A stretch of DNA of 64,000 nt from positions 3,804,067-3,868,066 of the forward strand of contig NZ_CP047156.1 in the NCBI RefSeq assembly GCF_009834025.1. The letters run 5' to 3'. Numbering within the stretch: the stretch's first letter is position 1; each line of letters opens with the position of its first letter. The DNA comes from Epidermidibacterium keratini. GTDB taxonomy: Bacteria; Actinomycetota; Actinomycetes; Mycobacteriales; Antricoccaceae. The notes beneath the pieces were generated by a model. It saw only the letters and a list, made by a program, of their open reading frames with translations, had not been told where the DNA came from and ran no database searches. Made by a program: the position numbers and the translations under genes. Positions 23,748 through 32,857 of the stretch are shown one piece after another.

Positions 23748-23840
23748 GTTTCGACGGACGCTCGCTCGCTAGCGCTCGCTCACTGCTTGTCCTGAGCAGG
23801 TGCGCGGTACGAGCACCGTGTCGAAGGGCTCAACCACCGG
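23748..23840. repeat. Dispersed palindromic repeat, degenerate copy 3
   Basis: Runs from TTTCGACGGACGCTCGCTCGC to CTCAACCACCGG, with central CGCTAGCGCT. The right end supplies the last codons (…HSGG stop) of the aminotransferase gene on the minus strand. Confidence 0.55.
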
Positions 23841-25155
23841 AATGGGGCTGGGGCACCGAGGTACCGGTGGCGGACGCGAACGACTCGGCGAGGATCTCCA
23901 AGCCCTGCTGCGCTTCCTCCTCAGTGAGGGTGAGCGGCGGCGCCATCCGGATCACGTTTCCGAAGAGCCCGCCCTTGCCGACGAGCAGGCCACGCTTCTT
24001 GGTCTCCTCGAGTACGGCGGCCGCGATCGAGGTGTCGGGCTCGAGAGTCTGCGCGTCGCCAAGCTCGGCCGCCAGCATCAGTCCGCGTCCCCGGACGTCA
24101 ATAATCGCTGGGATCTCCTCGGCTATCCGAGTGAGACCGTCGCGCAGCATCGAGCCGACCTTATGGGCCTGCGCCTGCAGATCATGATCGAGCACATAGT
24201 CCAGAGTCGCCTTGGCCGCTGCGGTGGCGATCGGGTTGCCGCCGAAGGTTGACAGTGACTGGGCGGTCAGCGAGTCCATGAGCTCGGGGCGCGCGACGAC
24301 GCCGCCGATCGCCATGCCGTTGCCGAGGCCCTTGGCGAAGGTCATCGCGTCCGGGACGATGCCGTGTGCCTCGATGCCCCAGAAGTGCTCCCCGGTGCGG
24401 CCCCACCCGGTCTGCACCTCGTCGGAGATCAGCAGGATGCCGTGCTCGTCGAGCACCTCTTTCATCGCTTTGAAGTAACCGTCCGGCGGCATCGCGAACC
24501 CGCCCACGCCCTGGATCGGCTCGGCGATCATGGCCGCGACATCGCCAGCGGTCTGGGTGGCGAGTACGTCGCGAAGATCAGCGACGCAGGCGGCGACGTA
24601 CTCGTCGTCGGGTAGGTCCTTGAACGGGCTGCGCAGCCGGTAGCCGCCGTGGACGTAGCTGGTGTTGACCGGGCTCAGCGACGACGCGGACCACCCGCGG
24701 TTGCCGGTGATGCCCATCGCGCCGAAGGACCGTCCGTGGTAGGAGTTGCGCAGCGCGAGGATCTGGTTGCTGCGACGGTACTGCGTCGCTAGCAGCAGCG
24801 CAGCCTCGTTGGCCTCCGTGCCGGAGTTGGTGAAGAACACCTTGGCATCAGGGATCTTCGACAGCTCAGCGATCTGCTCGGCCAGCTCGATCTGCTTGCG
24901 GATCAGGTAGAGCGTCGAGGTGTGGAAGACGCCGGACTCAACCTGCTCCTTGATCGCTTCGCTGATCTCGGGGATCTGGTAGCCGACCATGTTGGTCAGG
25001 ATGCCGGCAAAGAAATCCAAGTACTGGTTGCCCTCAGCGTCGGTCAGCGTGCGTCCTTCGCCGTGCACGAGCTCAATCGGCTCGTCGTAATACAGGCTCA
25101 GCCAATTTGGCATCACGCTCTTGTGCCGTGCCAGCAGATCGCTGTGCTCACCCAT
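23830..25155 (-). CDS. PLP-dependent class III aminotransferase
   Basis: 441 residues, AGXT2/4-aminobutyrate aminotransferase group. FFTNSGTEANEAALLLA near 107 binds the PLP phosphate, SDEVQTGWGRTG near 244 holds the ring-contacting Asp, and MTFAKGLGNGMAIGG has the Schiff-base Lys near 275. FGGNPIATAAAKA completes the pocket. It starts at 25155 with GGGGAG nearby. Amino donor unknown; 4-aminobutyrate, alanine-glyoxylate and other omega-type reactions are possible. The C-terminus ends inside a dispersed repeat copy. Confidence 0.88.
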   Translation of the reverse strand: MGEHSDLLARHKSVMPNWLSLYYDEPIELVHGEGRTLTDAEGNQYLDFFAGILTNMVGYQIPEISEAIKEQVESGVFHTSTLYLIRKQIELAEQIAELSKIPDAKVFFTNSGTEANEAALLLATQYRRSNQILALRNSYHGRSFGAMGITGNRGWSASSLSPVNTSYVHGGYRLRSPFKDLPDDEYVAACVADLRDVLATQTAGDVAAMIAEPIQGVGGFAMPPDGYFKAMKEVLDEHGILLISDEVQTGWGRTGEHFWGIEAHGIVPDAMTFAKGLGNGMAIGGVVARPELMDSLTAQSLSTFGGNPIATAAAKATLDYVLDHDLQAQAHKVGSMLRDGLTRIAEEIPAIIDVRGRGLMLAAELGDAQTLEPDTSIAAAVLEETKKRGLLVGKGGLFGNVIRMAPPLTLTEEEAQQGLEILAESFASATGTSVPQPHSGG

Positions 25156-25267
25156 CGCAAACTCCCCTTCGTCGTACCTCTGCCCAACCTACCGACTCGG
25201 TGACGGGAGCGTGACATTCGGCGGGGCGCGCTGGGCAAACGCGAGCCGACACGCCATGATTAGCCCC

Positions 25268-26674
25268 ATGGTTGATCGCGCCGACGAGCTCACCGACTCG
25301 CCCGACGCTCCCGTCCCAGAGCCCGGAAAGCAACTGAACCGCGAACGTCGCGCCTGGTATTTCTACGACTGGGCTACGTCGGTCTTCTCCACCACCGTCA
25401 TCACGGTGTTCCTCTCGCCCTACCTCACCGGTATCGCCGAGAGCTGGGCGCAGGCCAACGGACAGACCTGCGGTGGTGACAACGCGTGCTTCGTCTACCC
25501 GCTGGGCATCACCGTCAACACCGGCTCGATCTTCGCCTACACGCTGTCGCTGGCCACGATCCTGCAAGTCGTCGTACTCCCAGTCGTCGGGGCGATCGCG
25601 GACGCGAGCCAGCAGAAGCGCCGCATGCTGGCGATCTTCTCGACCGTCGGTGCGCTGTGTACGGCGAGCCTCTTCCTCGTCACCGGCACCAACTATCTGC
25701 TCGGCGTCGGGCTCTTCCTGATCGCCAACATCGCCTACGGCTCGAGCATCGTCGTCTACTACTCCTGGCTTCCGGAGATCGCCGGCCCTGACGAACGCGA
25801 CAAGGTCTCCAGCCGCGGCTGGGCGTTCGGCTACCTCGGCGGCGGCCTGCTGCTCGCGCTGAACCTCGTGCTGTTCCTCAACGCCGAAGCACTCGGCATC
25901 AGCGACGGCGACGCGGTGCGAATCTGTCTGGCATCGGCCGGCATCTGGTGGCTCGGCTTCTCCATCGTCACGCTCACCGGGCTGCGCCAGCACCGCAAGC
26001 CGATCCGCGCGGTCCGCACGTCCGGAGCGCTCGTCGCCGGCTTCCGCCAACTCGGGCACACGCTGCGCGACATCCGCACGTTCCCCAAGACGCTGTTCTT
26101 CCTGATCGCCTACCTGATGTACAACGACGGCATCCAGACCGTCGCTAACGTCGCCGGCGAGTACGGGCGCGAAGAGCTCGGCATCGAGCAGTCCAACCTG
26201 ATCACCGCCATCTTGATGGTGCAGTTCATCGCGTTCTTCGGTGCGCTCGGGCTCGGGTTGCTCGCGCGCAAGATCGGTGCGCTCAAGACCGTGAAGCTGT
26301 CGCTCGTGCTGTGGATCGTCGTACTCGCGGTCGCCTACTTCATCCCCTACGGCGCCGTACTGCAGTTCTTCCTCGTTGCGGGGGCGATCGGCTTTGTGCT
26401 CGGCGGCAGCCAGGCGCTCTCGCGCTCGTTGTTCAGCCAGATGATCCCGCCGGGCAAGGAGGCGGAATACTTCTCCTTCTATGAGATCTCTGAACGCGGC
26501 ACCTCCTGGCTCGGTCCCCTGCTCTACGGGCTCATCTTCCAGCTCTCCGGCTCCTACCGGTACTCGGTGATCGCGATGGTCATTTTCTTCGCGATCGGTC
26601 TGCTGCTGCTGTCGCGCTTCAATGCCCGCGCAGCGATCCGTGAGGCCGGCAACACTCCCCCCGCGGTGATCTGA
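25268..26674 (+). CDS. MFS transporter, UMF1 (Atg22-like) family
   Basis: 468 residues from ATG 25268 (MVDRADELTD). The family signature AWYFYDWATSVFSTTVITVFLSPYL is near 32, followed by about 12 hydrophobic helices. SSRGWAFGYLGGGLLLALNL, YNDGIQTVANVAGEYG and GGSQALSRSLFSQMIPPGKEAEYFSFYEISERGTSWLGP are the hallmark of the UMF1/Atg22-type MFS family. The substrate is unknown; fungal relatives export amino acids from the vacuole. The two bases before the next frame suggest an operon with tdk. Confidence 0.9.
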   Translation: MVDRADELTDSPDAPVPEPGKQLNRERRAWYFYDWATSVFSTTVITVFLSPYLTGIAESWAQANGQTCGGDNACFVYPLGITVNTGSIFAYTLSLATILQVVVLPVVGAIADASQQKRRMLAIFSTVGALCTASLFLVTGTNYLLGVGLFLIANIAYGSSIVVYYSWLPEIAGPDERDKVSSRGWAFGYLGGGLLLALNLVLFLNAEALGISDGDAVRICLASAGIWWLGFSIVTLTGLRQHRKPIRAVRTSGALVAGFRQLGHTLRDIRTFPKTLFFLIAYLMYNDGIQTVANVAGEYGREELGIEQSNLITAILMVQFIAFFGALGLGLLARKIGALKTVKLSLVLWIVVLAVAYFIPYGAVLQFFLVAGAIGFVLGGSQALSRSLFSQMIPPGKEAEYFSFYEISERGTSWLGPLLYGLIFQLSGSYRYSVIAMVIFFAIGLLLLSRFNARAAIREAGNTPPAVI

Positions 26675-26760
26675 GCTTGACCGAGAAACCGAGCACCACC
26701 CCCGAACCGCCCTCTGCGCTCTCCTCGATCCCGGCCGCCGGCCGGCGCCGCGAGGTGCCG

Positions 26761-27399
26761 ATGTCGGCCGAGCTGCGGTTCTTCTACGGACCGATGGACT
26801 GCGGCAAGTCCACCCTTGCGCTGCAGATCAACCACAACCACGCCAGCCAAGGCCGACGCGGACTGCTGCTGACCCAGAACGACCGGTCCGGTACGCCGGT
26901 CATCAGCAGCCGGATGGGTGTGGTCGACGACGCCCTGGAGGTCAGTGAGCACTCGGACCTGCGGCTGATCGTGCGCGATGAGTGGGCCCGCGGCCGCCGA
27001 GTCGACTACCTGATCGTCGACGAGGCGCAGTTCCTATCCGAGCAGCAGGTTGAGCAGCTCGCCGAGCTTGCCGATGACTCCGACGTCGACGTCTATGCGT
27101 TCGGGTTGGCCACCGACTTCCGCAGCCGGATGTTTCCCGGCTCGCGGCGCCTGTTTGAGCTCGCCGACTCCGTCACCCGGCTGCAGGTCGAGGTGCTGTG
27201 CTGGTGCGGGCGTGTGGGATCCTTCAACGGCCGGGTGGTGGACGGCGTACTCGTCTCCGAAGGCGCCCAGGTGCTGGTCGCCGATGTCGCTACGGCAAAG
27301 CCGGCTCATGTGCGTTATCAGGTGCTGTGCCGCAGACATTGGCGCTCGGGCGACCTCGGCCCGGCGGCCGTCACGCAGGACGAGCTGCCGCTGGGTTAG
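26761..27399 (+). CDS. tdk: Thymidine kinase, type II
   Basis: 212 residues from ATG 26761 with GAGG ahead. P-loop FFYGPMDCGKST at 7-18, LLLTQNDRSG near 41, Walker B YLIVDEAQFL near 83, the lasso-type loop LATDFRSRMFPGSRRL, and a C-terminal zinc-type cluster CWCG and LCRRHW. It phosphorylates thymidine for salvage. An in-frame TTG at 26677 would add 28 low-complexity residues; it has no ribosome-binding site. Probably co-transcribed with the UMF1 transporter. Confidence 0.9.
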   Translation: MSAELRFFYGPMDCGKSTLALQINHNHASQGRRGLLLTQNDRSGTPVISSRMGVVDDALEVSEHSDLRLIVRDEWARGRRVDYLIVDEAQFLSEQQVEQLAELADDSDVDVYAFGLATDFRSRMFPGSRRLFELADSVTRLQVEVLCWCGRVGSFNGRVVDGVLVSEGAQVLVADVATAKPAHVRYQVLCRRHWRSGDLGPAAVTQDELPLG

Positions 27400-27480
27400 C
27401 CCGGCCGGCCGTGAGGTCACTGTGATGGCACGAAATTAATGACATCTGCGTCACACTGCGGCTCCGAATGCCCCATGCTC

Positions 27481-27507
27481 GGAACATTCGGGGTAAAGGA
27501 CCCGTTG
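27481..27507 (+). promoter_or_regulatory. SigR/SigH-type promoter for rbpA
   Basis: GGAAC (27481-27485), then exactly 18 bases, then GTTG (27504-27507). This matches the -35 and -10 pattern GGAAT/C-N18-GTT of thiol-stress sigma factors of the SigR/SigH family. In Streptomyces rbpA is a known SigR target. Confidence 0.75.
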
Positions 27508-27541
27508 ACTGGTAGTAACACGAACTTCCCTGGAGGAACCC

Positions 27542-27883
27542 ATGGCAGAGCGCACTCTCCGCGGTAGTCGTCTCGGCAGCATCAGCTACGAGACGGACCG
27601 TAACTTCGAACCAGTCGCTCGGGTCATGGCCCGCTACGAGTGTCCTAGCGGACACGTGACGTCCGTGCCGTTCGCCGACGATGCCGAAACTCCGCTGGTA
27701 TGGGAATGCCGATACGACGGTCTTGAGGCAAAGCTGATCGGCGGCGAGGAGCCGGAGGCTAAGAAGGTCAAGCCGCCGCGTACCCACTGGGACATGCTCA
27801 TGGAGCGGCGGACGATCGCCGACCTCGAAGAGGTGCTCAAGGAGCGTCTTGAGGTGCTCAGCGAGCGTCGCGGTCGCAAGTAG
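27542..27883 (+). CDS. rbpA: RNA polymerase-binding protein RbpA
   Basis: 113 residues from ATG 27542 with TGGAGGAA six bases before. SRLGSISYETDRNFEPVARVMARYECPSGH is the N-terminal zinc-ribbon-like core domain with conserved Cys/His, and PPRTHWDMLMERRTIADLEEVLKERLEVL is the sigma-interaction domain. RbpA binds the primary sigma factor and stabilises open complexes in actinobacteria. The stress-type promoter upstream fits control by a SigR-like factor. Confidence 0.95.
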   Translation: MAERTLRGSRLGSISYETDRNFEPVARVMARYECPSGHVTSVPFADDAETPLVWECRYDGLEAKLIGGEEPEAKKVKPPRTHWDMLMERRTIADLEEVLKERLEVLSERRGRK

Positions 27884-27912
27884 CCGGCCAGCCTGAGTCC
27901 AGGCTCAATAAC

Positions 27913-27946
27913 CTATGCCCTCGTCGCGTCAGCGGCGGGGGCATAG
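27913..27946. terminator. Bidirectional 15-bp terminator hairpin between rbpA and lnt
   Basis: Arms 27913-27927 and 27932-27946 (CTATGCCC... / ...GGGCATAG) pair over 15 positions with two G-U pairs and a four-base loop. It is 29 bp after the rbpA stop and contains the lnt stop, so it can serve both convergent genes. No U-run. Confidence 0.7.
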
Positions 27947-29532
27947 TGCGTTTCGTCGTCCGGACCGTCGGTGTCCTGCGGGCGGTCGGTCTCATCGGAG
28001 CTCGTCGAGTCCCCGCCGGTGCGCCGGCGGTAGATCGAGTACGCCGCAGCGAGCAGCGCGGTGCCGGTCATCGTCCACTCCGGGATCGCACCTAGGCGTG
28101 CTGCGATTGTTGGCTCGGTGCGCAGCGGCACATCGGCGACCAGGATCCCGGGGGTGAAGAGCTCGCCGGTGCGGTCGATGATCTCTCCGTCGGGCGAGAT
28201 CACCGCGCTGACCCCGCTCGTCGACGCCGAGAGTACGGTCCGGCCGTGCTCGACCGCGCGGATCCGGCCCATGGCCAGCTGCTGGTAGGGCTCGTTGGTG
28301 TAGCCGAAGGTCGCGTTGTTGGTCTGGACCGCGAGCAGCGTCGCCCCGGCATCGATGCTGGAGGCCACGAGGCCGTCGTAGGCGACCTCGAAGCAGATGA
28401 CGTCGCCGACCACGAGGCCCTCAGTGCCCGGTACGTCGATCTCGCCCACCTCAGTGCCGGCCACGAACTCGACCTGCAGCAGGTTGACCAGGTCGGTGAA
28501 CGTCGCGAAGAACTCCCGCGCCGGCATGTACTCCGCGAACGGCACGGGGTGGCGCTTGGTGTAGGTCTGGTCGGGTCCGGTCTGCGGCAGCCACAGCACG
28601 CCCATGTTGCGCACGTTCTCGCCCGGGCCCTGCACGACCGCGCCGATCAGGATCGGCGCGTCGATGGCATCGGCGGCCTGTTGGATGCGGGTGGCGGCGT
28701 CGGCGTTGGTGTAGGGGTCGATGTCTGAGGAGTTCTCCGGCCACAGCACGAAGTCCGGCTGCGCCACCTCGCCGGCCGCGACCTGGTCGGCCAGCTTCAG
28801 CGTCTGGTTGACGTGGTTGTCGAGTACGGCGCGCCGCTGCTCGTTGAAGTCCAAGCCCTCGCGTGGCACATCGCCTTGGATGACCGCGATAGTCGCGCGG
28901 TCCTGCTCGTCGGCACCGCTGGGCACGATCAGCCATCCCGCCCAGCCGATCAGCGGGACCAGCGCGGCGACGGCGAACCGGATGATGGCCGGCCGAGCGC
29001 CCTCGCGGGCGGCCAGAGCGTGCACGGCGTACGCGAGGGTGAACCCGCAGAGCGCCACCGCGAAGCTCAGCAGCGGTACGCCGCCGATAGCGGCGAACGG
29101 GGTAAAGGGGCCCGCGTCCTGGCTGAAGCCCAGTCGCGCCCATGGGAACCCGCCAAATGGCCACCGCCCCTGCAGCGCCTCCACCGCGACCCAGGCACAG
29201 GCCGCGGGGACCGGCCACCAGCGCAACCGAAGGATCGGCACCAGCAGCGCGCCGAGCAGAGCGAAGTACGTCGCCTGCCAGATCGACAACGCCGTCCACG
29301 GCAGCCAGCCTAGGAACTCCCCCGACCAGGACAGGTGTGGAAATAGAAATGCCGAGCCAAACGCCATCCCGGCCAGTGCACCGAACCGCATCCGGCGACC
29401 GATGATGGAGGCCCCCAGCAGTGCCACAGCAAGAACGGCGAAGGGCCGGTTTATCGAACCCGGCGGAAACGCAAACGCGAGCACCAGCCCACCCGCGGCC
29501 GCTGCAAGCAGCCGGACGATCGACCCCCGCAC
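27913..29532 (-). CDS. lnt: Apolipoprotein N-acyltransferase
   Basis: 539 residues from GTG 29532. About eight N-terminal hydrophobic helices carry the family motif QGRWPFGGFPWARLGFSQ near 124, followed by a nitrilase-like domain with the catalytic triad: Glu in LWPENSSDID near 269, Lys in YTKRHPVPFAEY near 325 and Cys in VICFEVAYD near 379. It adds the third acyl chain to lipoproteins, of which two are encoded in this window (10086, 14203). An additional C-terminal membrane helix and Thr/Asp-rich tail follow. It starts just after the M24 peptidase stop. Confidence 0.93.
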   Translation of the reverse strand: MRGSIVRLLAAAAGGLVLAFAFPPGSINRPFAVLAVALLGASIIGRRMRFGALAGMAFGSAFLFPHLSWSGEFLGWLPWTALSIWQATYFALLGALLVPILRLRWWPVPAACAWVAVEALQGRWPFGGFPWARLGFSQDAGPFTPFAAIGGVPLLSFAVALCGFTLAYAVHALAAREGARPAIIRFAVAALVPLIGWAGWLIVPSGADEQDRATIAVIQGDVPREGLDFNEQRRAVLDNHVNQTLKLADQVAAGEVAQPDFVLWPENSSDIDPYTNADAATRIQQAADAIDAPILIGAVVQGPGENVRNMGVLWLPQTGPDQTYTKRHPVPFAEYMPAREFFATFTDLVNLLQVEFVAGTEVGEIDVPGTEGLVVGDVICFEVAYDGLVASSIDAGATLLAVQTNNATFGYTNEPYQQLAMGRIRAVEHGRTVLSASTSGVSAVISPDGEIIDRTGELFTPGILVADVPLRTEPTIAARLGAIPEWTMTGTALLAAAYSIYRRRTGGDSTSSDETDRPQDTDGPDDETHYAPAADATRA

Positions 29533-29533
29533 G

Positions 29534-30655
29534 TCAGTCTCCGACGCGAACGAGCTCGCGCGGCGAGGAGTTCAGTAGCTCGAGCGGCCCGTCGGTCACC
29601 GCGCAGATGTCTTCCAGACGGGCGCCGTACTGCCCCTCGAGGTAGATTCCCGGCTCGATCGAGAACGTCATGCCCGCCGCCAGGACCTGCTCGTTGCCGG
29701 CGACCAAGTAGGGGTGCTCGTGGCCGTCGAGCCCGATCCCGTGGCCGGTGCGATGGATGAACCGCTCCCCCATTCCGGCGTTGGTGATCACATCGCGGGC
29801 GGCAGCATCCACTGCGGCACAGGTGATCCCGGGACGAGCCGCCTCGACGGCGGCCTGGTGCGCCGCCTGGAGTACGGCGTACATCTCGGCGTACTCGTCG
29901 CTCGGGTCGCCGAGCACGTAGGTGCGGGTGCTGTCGGACTCGTAGCCATCGGGCATCGGCCCGCCGATATCGACCACGACAAGATCACCGTCGGTCAGCG
30001 CCCTGTCGGAGAACTCGTGGTGTGGGCTCGCGCCATTGGGCCCGGAGCCGACGATGGTGAAGGCGGCGCTAACGTGGCCGGCCTCGACGATCAGCCGGGA
30101 CAGGTCGGCTGCCACCTCCGATTCGGACCGCCCGGTGACGAGAAGCGCAGGCACTTGCGCGTGGACCGTGTCGATCGCCGCCGCCGCACGGCGCAGCGCC
30201 TCGATCTCGGCCGGGGACTTCACCATGCGCAGCGCCGCCATCGTCGGTGCGGCGCTCTGCAGCTGAGCCTGCGGCGCGGCGTCGCGCAGACCGAAGACGT
30301 GCTGCGCCCACATGCGGTCCGACATCGCGATCGCCGATCCGCCTGCAATGCTGGCAATCAGGGCGTAGGGGTCGTCGGTCTCGTCCCAGGCCTCGATCGC
30401 CACGCCGAGCCGCCCGGCAGCGCTATCACCGGCCAGCGAGCTCTCCAGGCGCGGGACTACGAAGACCGGATCCGCGGCTGCGGGCAGCACCAAGGCGGTG
30501 ATCCGCTCGGACAGGTGTGCGTCATACCCGGTCAGGTAGCGCAGGTCGGCGCCTGTCCCGATGACGAGTGCGTCCAGTCCGCGTTCAGCCGCTGCCCGCT
30601 GCGCTCTGCGGAGTCGGTCGGTGATCTCGGACGGGGCATCGGGCGCAGCGTGCAT
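29534..30655 (-). CDS. M24-family Xaa-Pro aminopeptidase
   Basis: 373 residues. The N-terminal creatinase-like domain (LDALVIGTGADLRYLTGYDAHLSERI) precedes the metallopeptidase domain. Metal ligands are seen in LVVVDIGGPMPDGYESDSTRTYVLG (two Asp), HRTGHGIGLDGHE (His), MTFSIEPGIYLEG (Glu) and ARLEDICAV (Glu). It removes N-terminal residues preceding proline. It is one base apart from lnt and probably co-transcribed. Divergent from the exonuclease at 30697. Confidence 0.92.
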   Translation of the reverse strand: MHAAPDAPSEITDRLRRAQRAAAERGLDALVIGTGADLRYLTGYDAHLSERITALVLPAAADPVFVVPRLESSLAGDSAAGRLGVAIEAWDETDDPYALIASIAGGSAIAMSDRMWAQHVFGLRDAAPQAQLQSAAPTMAALRMVKSPAEIEALRRAAAAIDTVHAQVPALLVTGRSESEVAADLSRLIVEAGHVSAAFTIVGSGPNGASPHHEFSDRALTDGDLVVVDIGGPMPDGYESDSTRTYVLGDPSDEYAEMYAVLQAAHQAAVEAARPGITCAAVDAAARDVITNAGMGERFIHRTGHGIGLDGHEHPYLVAGNEQVLAAGMTFSIEPGIYLEGQYGARLEDICAVTDGPLELLNSSPRELVRVGD

Positions 30656-30696
30656 GGCTCAAGGGTGCCACAGCACCCTGTGACACAGTGATACGC

Positions 30697-31617
30697 ATGC
30701 GCACCATGCTGCTGGACTCGGCGAGCCTCTACTTCCGAGCGTTCTACGGCGTTCCGGACACCCTCAAGGGGCCCAATGGGATGCCCAACAACGCGATCCG
30801 CGGGTTCTGCGACATGATCGCCCGCCTGATCGACACCTATGAGCCCGACGGTCTCGTCGCGTGTCTTGACTACGACTGGCGCCCGGCGTTCCGTGTCGAG
30901 GCGATCCCGTCGTACAAGACCCACCGGGTCGCCGAAGAAGGTTCGGTAGAAGAAGACGTGCCCGATGAGCTGAGCCCGCAGGTGCCAGTGATCATGGAGG
31001 TGCTCGAGGCGAGCGGGCTGTGCGCGGTCGGTGCCGACGGCTTCGAGGCCGACGACGTCATCGGCACGCTCGCGACGATCTTGCCCGGCGAGGTCGATGT
31101 CGTCACCGGCGATCGGGACCTCTTCCAGGTTGTCGATGACGCGCGGGTCGTCCGGGTGCTCTACACCGCCCGCGGGCTCGGCAACATGGCGCTCGTCGAC
31201 AACGCCTGGCTCGTCGATAAGTACGGCGTGCGCGCCGACCAGTACGCCGACTTCGCCGCGCTGCGCGGCGACTCCTCTGACGGACTGCCTGGGGTTAAAG
31301 GGATCGGCGAGAAGTCGGCCGCCGTCTTGCTGGCCCACTATGGCGACCTGGGGGCGCTGCGCGCCGCGGCCGCCGATCCAGGCGATGCCGGACCACTCAA
31401 GCCAGCTCAGCGGCGCAACATCATCGCCGCATCGGACTACCTCGATGTGGCTCCGCGGGTCGTGCTGGTACGCCGGGACATCCCGATCAGCATCGACCCC
31501 GCACTACCGACGGCGCCGGTCGATGCCGAGCGGCTCGGATCGCTCGCCGCCGAGTGGGGCTTCGAGTCGTCGCTGCGACGCATGGAGAAGGCGATCGCGG
31601 CGCGCGCTGCCAGGTAA
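30697..31617 (+). CDS. 5'-3' exonuclease (FEN-type, polymerase I N-domain-like)
   Basis: 306 residues from ATG 30697. MLLDSASLYFRAFYGVPDTLKGPNG and FEADDVIGTLA near 114 carry the acidic metal ligands, VVTGDRDLFQVV near 134 provides more, and LPGVKGIGEKSAAVLLAHYG near 201 is the helix-3-turn-helix DNA-binding element. It matches the stand-alone 5'-3' exonuclease seen next to the same DUF4333 and helY genes in mycobacteria (Rv2090). Probable role: Okazaki-fragment or repair flap processing. Confidence 0.9.
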   Translation: MRTMLLDSASLYFRAFYGVPDTLKGPNGMPNNAIRGFCDMIARLIDTYEPDGLVACLDYDWRPAFRVEAIPSYKTHRVAEEGSVEEDVPDELSPQVPVIMEVLEASGLCAVGADGFEADDVIGTLATILPGEVDVVTGDRDLFQVVDDARVVRVLYTARGLGNMALVDNAWLVDKYGVRADQYADFAALRGDSSDGLPGVKGIGEKSAAVLLAHYGDLGALRAAAADPGDAGPLKPAQRRNIIAASDYLDVAPRVVLVRRDIPISIDPALPTAPVDAERLGSLAAEWGFESSLRRMEKAIAARAAR

Positions 31618-31641
31618 TCAACCGGTCTGCACTGCGCTGCA

Positions 31642-31690
31642 CTTAGATGTGGCGTAGCGGTCACGTGGTGACTGCTACGCCACATCTAAG
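31642..31690. terminator. 23-bp hairpin (GTCAC core) between convergent genes
   Basis: Arms 31642-31664 and 31668-31690 pair over 23 positions (one G-U) around a three-base GTG loop; the inner part reads GTCAC-GTG-GTGAC. It is 24 bp after the exonuclease stop and 20 bp from the end of the convergent DUF4333 gene, the position of a bidirectional terminator. Confidence 0.75.
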
Positions 31691-31710
31691 CGGTCGATGA
31701 GAGTGACGTC

Positions 31711-32712
31711 CTACTGAGCTTCGTCGCTCCAGGTGTAGCCGCCGTCCTCATCGCTGATCGTGATCTTGATCTTCACCGGATCGCCATCGGTGGTGGCGCT
31801 GCACTCGTAGGTCTTGCCCTTTTCGACAACCATCTCGGTGCTGCCGCAGTCGAAGTTCTCCAGCTGCGTCTGGAACTCCTGGTCGTACTGCGCCGAGACG
31901 TCCTTCTCGACCTGGCTGGCATCGAGGACCTTCGTCGACATCGGACCAAGCGCGAGCCAGGTACCGACGCCAGCGAGCACGAGCACCACGGCCGCCGCGA
32001 TGCCGGCGATCATGCCCTTCTTGGACTTGCCCTGCTGAGGCTGGCCCCACTGCTGACCGCCCTGGGTGCCGGCCGCGCCGTACGCCGACTGGCCGTACTG
32101 GTCAGTCTGTGCCGGCTGGCCGTAGCCGCTGTCGTAGGAGCTCTGCTGGCCGTAGGCCTGGTCGCCATACCCCTGCTGAGCGTAACCCTGGTCCTGGCCG
32201 TAGCCGCCCTGCTCGTAGGTGCCGTACTGCTGGGTCGCGTCGGCGCCATACTGCCCGGACTGGTCGCCATAACCGGACTGGCCATAGCTCTGGTCGTAGC
32301 CGCCCTGCTGCTGGCCGTAACCCTGGTCCTGGCCATAGTTGCCCTGGTCGTAGGACTGCTGTGAGCCGGTCTGCGGGGCCTGCTGTCCGTAACCGCTGTC
32401 CTGCCCGTAGCCGCTCTGCTCCTGCCCATAGCCCTGTCCATAGCTCGGCTGCGAACCGGTCTGCGGGGACTGCTGGCCGTAGGAGTTGTCCTGGCCGTAG
32501 CCGCCCTGGTCGTAGGACTGCCCGCCGGACTGAGGGTTCTGCTGGCCGTAACCGCCCTGGTCATACGAAGGCTGCGAACCCGTCTGCGGGGACTGCTGGC
32601 CGTACCCGTTTTGGTCGGGCTGCTGGCCGTAACCGCCCTGCTGGCCGTAGCCCTGCGGGTTGCCCGTCGACGGATCGTTCGGGTTTCCTTCGCCCTGTGG
32701 CGGGTAGGTCAT
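31711..32712 (-). CDS. DUF4333 membrane protein with a long Gln/Gly/Tyr low-complexity N-terminus
   Basis: 333 residues from ATG 32712 with AAAGGGG upstream. Residues 20-228 are almost entirely imperfect repeats of [10 protein letters not shown] and QTGSQ type. One hydrophobic helix follows ([25 protein letters not shown], about 230-255), then an extracellular DUF4333-like domain with two Cys ([20 protein letters not shown]). It occupies the same position as M. tuberculosis Rv2091c, also a proline/glutamine-rich membrane protein. The N-terminal part is cytoplasmic by the positive-inside rule and could phase-separate or bind wall components; neither is shown. Confidence 0.85.
   Translation of the reverse strand: MTYPPQGEGNPNDPSTGNPQGYGQQGGYGQQPDQNGYGQQSPQTGSQPSYDQGGYGQQNPQSGGQSYDQGGYGQDNSYGQQSPQTGSQPSYGQGYGQEQSGYGQDSGYGQQAPQTGSQQSYDQGNYGQDQGYGQQQGGYDQSYGQSGYGDQSGQYGADATQQYGTYEQGGYGQDQGYAQQGYGDQAYGQQSSYDSGYGQPAQTDQYGQSAYGAAGTQGGQQWGQPQQGKSKKGMIAGIAAAVVLVLAGVGTWLALGPMSTKVLDASQVEKDVSAQYDQEFQTQLENFDCGSTEMVVEKGKTYECSATTDGDPVKIKITISDEDGGYTWSDEAQ
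32029..32655 (-). repeat. Coding low-complexity repeat array (Gln/Gly/Tyr)
   Basis: Codes for residues 20-228 of the DUF4333 protein. The repeated DNA unit is the CTGxTGGCCGTA-like string (minus strand: TACGGCCAGCAG). Repeat number is likely to vary between strains. Confidence 0.8.
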
Positions 32713-32857
32713 CTCTGCCCCTTTAGGTTGCACCAATCGGTTGCCGCCCGCGGCGGCAGGTTTTCGTGTTCAGCGTACGCGGTGACGTTACGACATCGAC
32801 AGACCTGCGCGGTGAGTGCCTCACGCGTCGGGCTGGCGATCACCGCCAAATTTTGGG

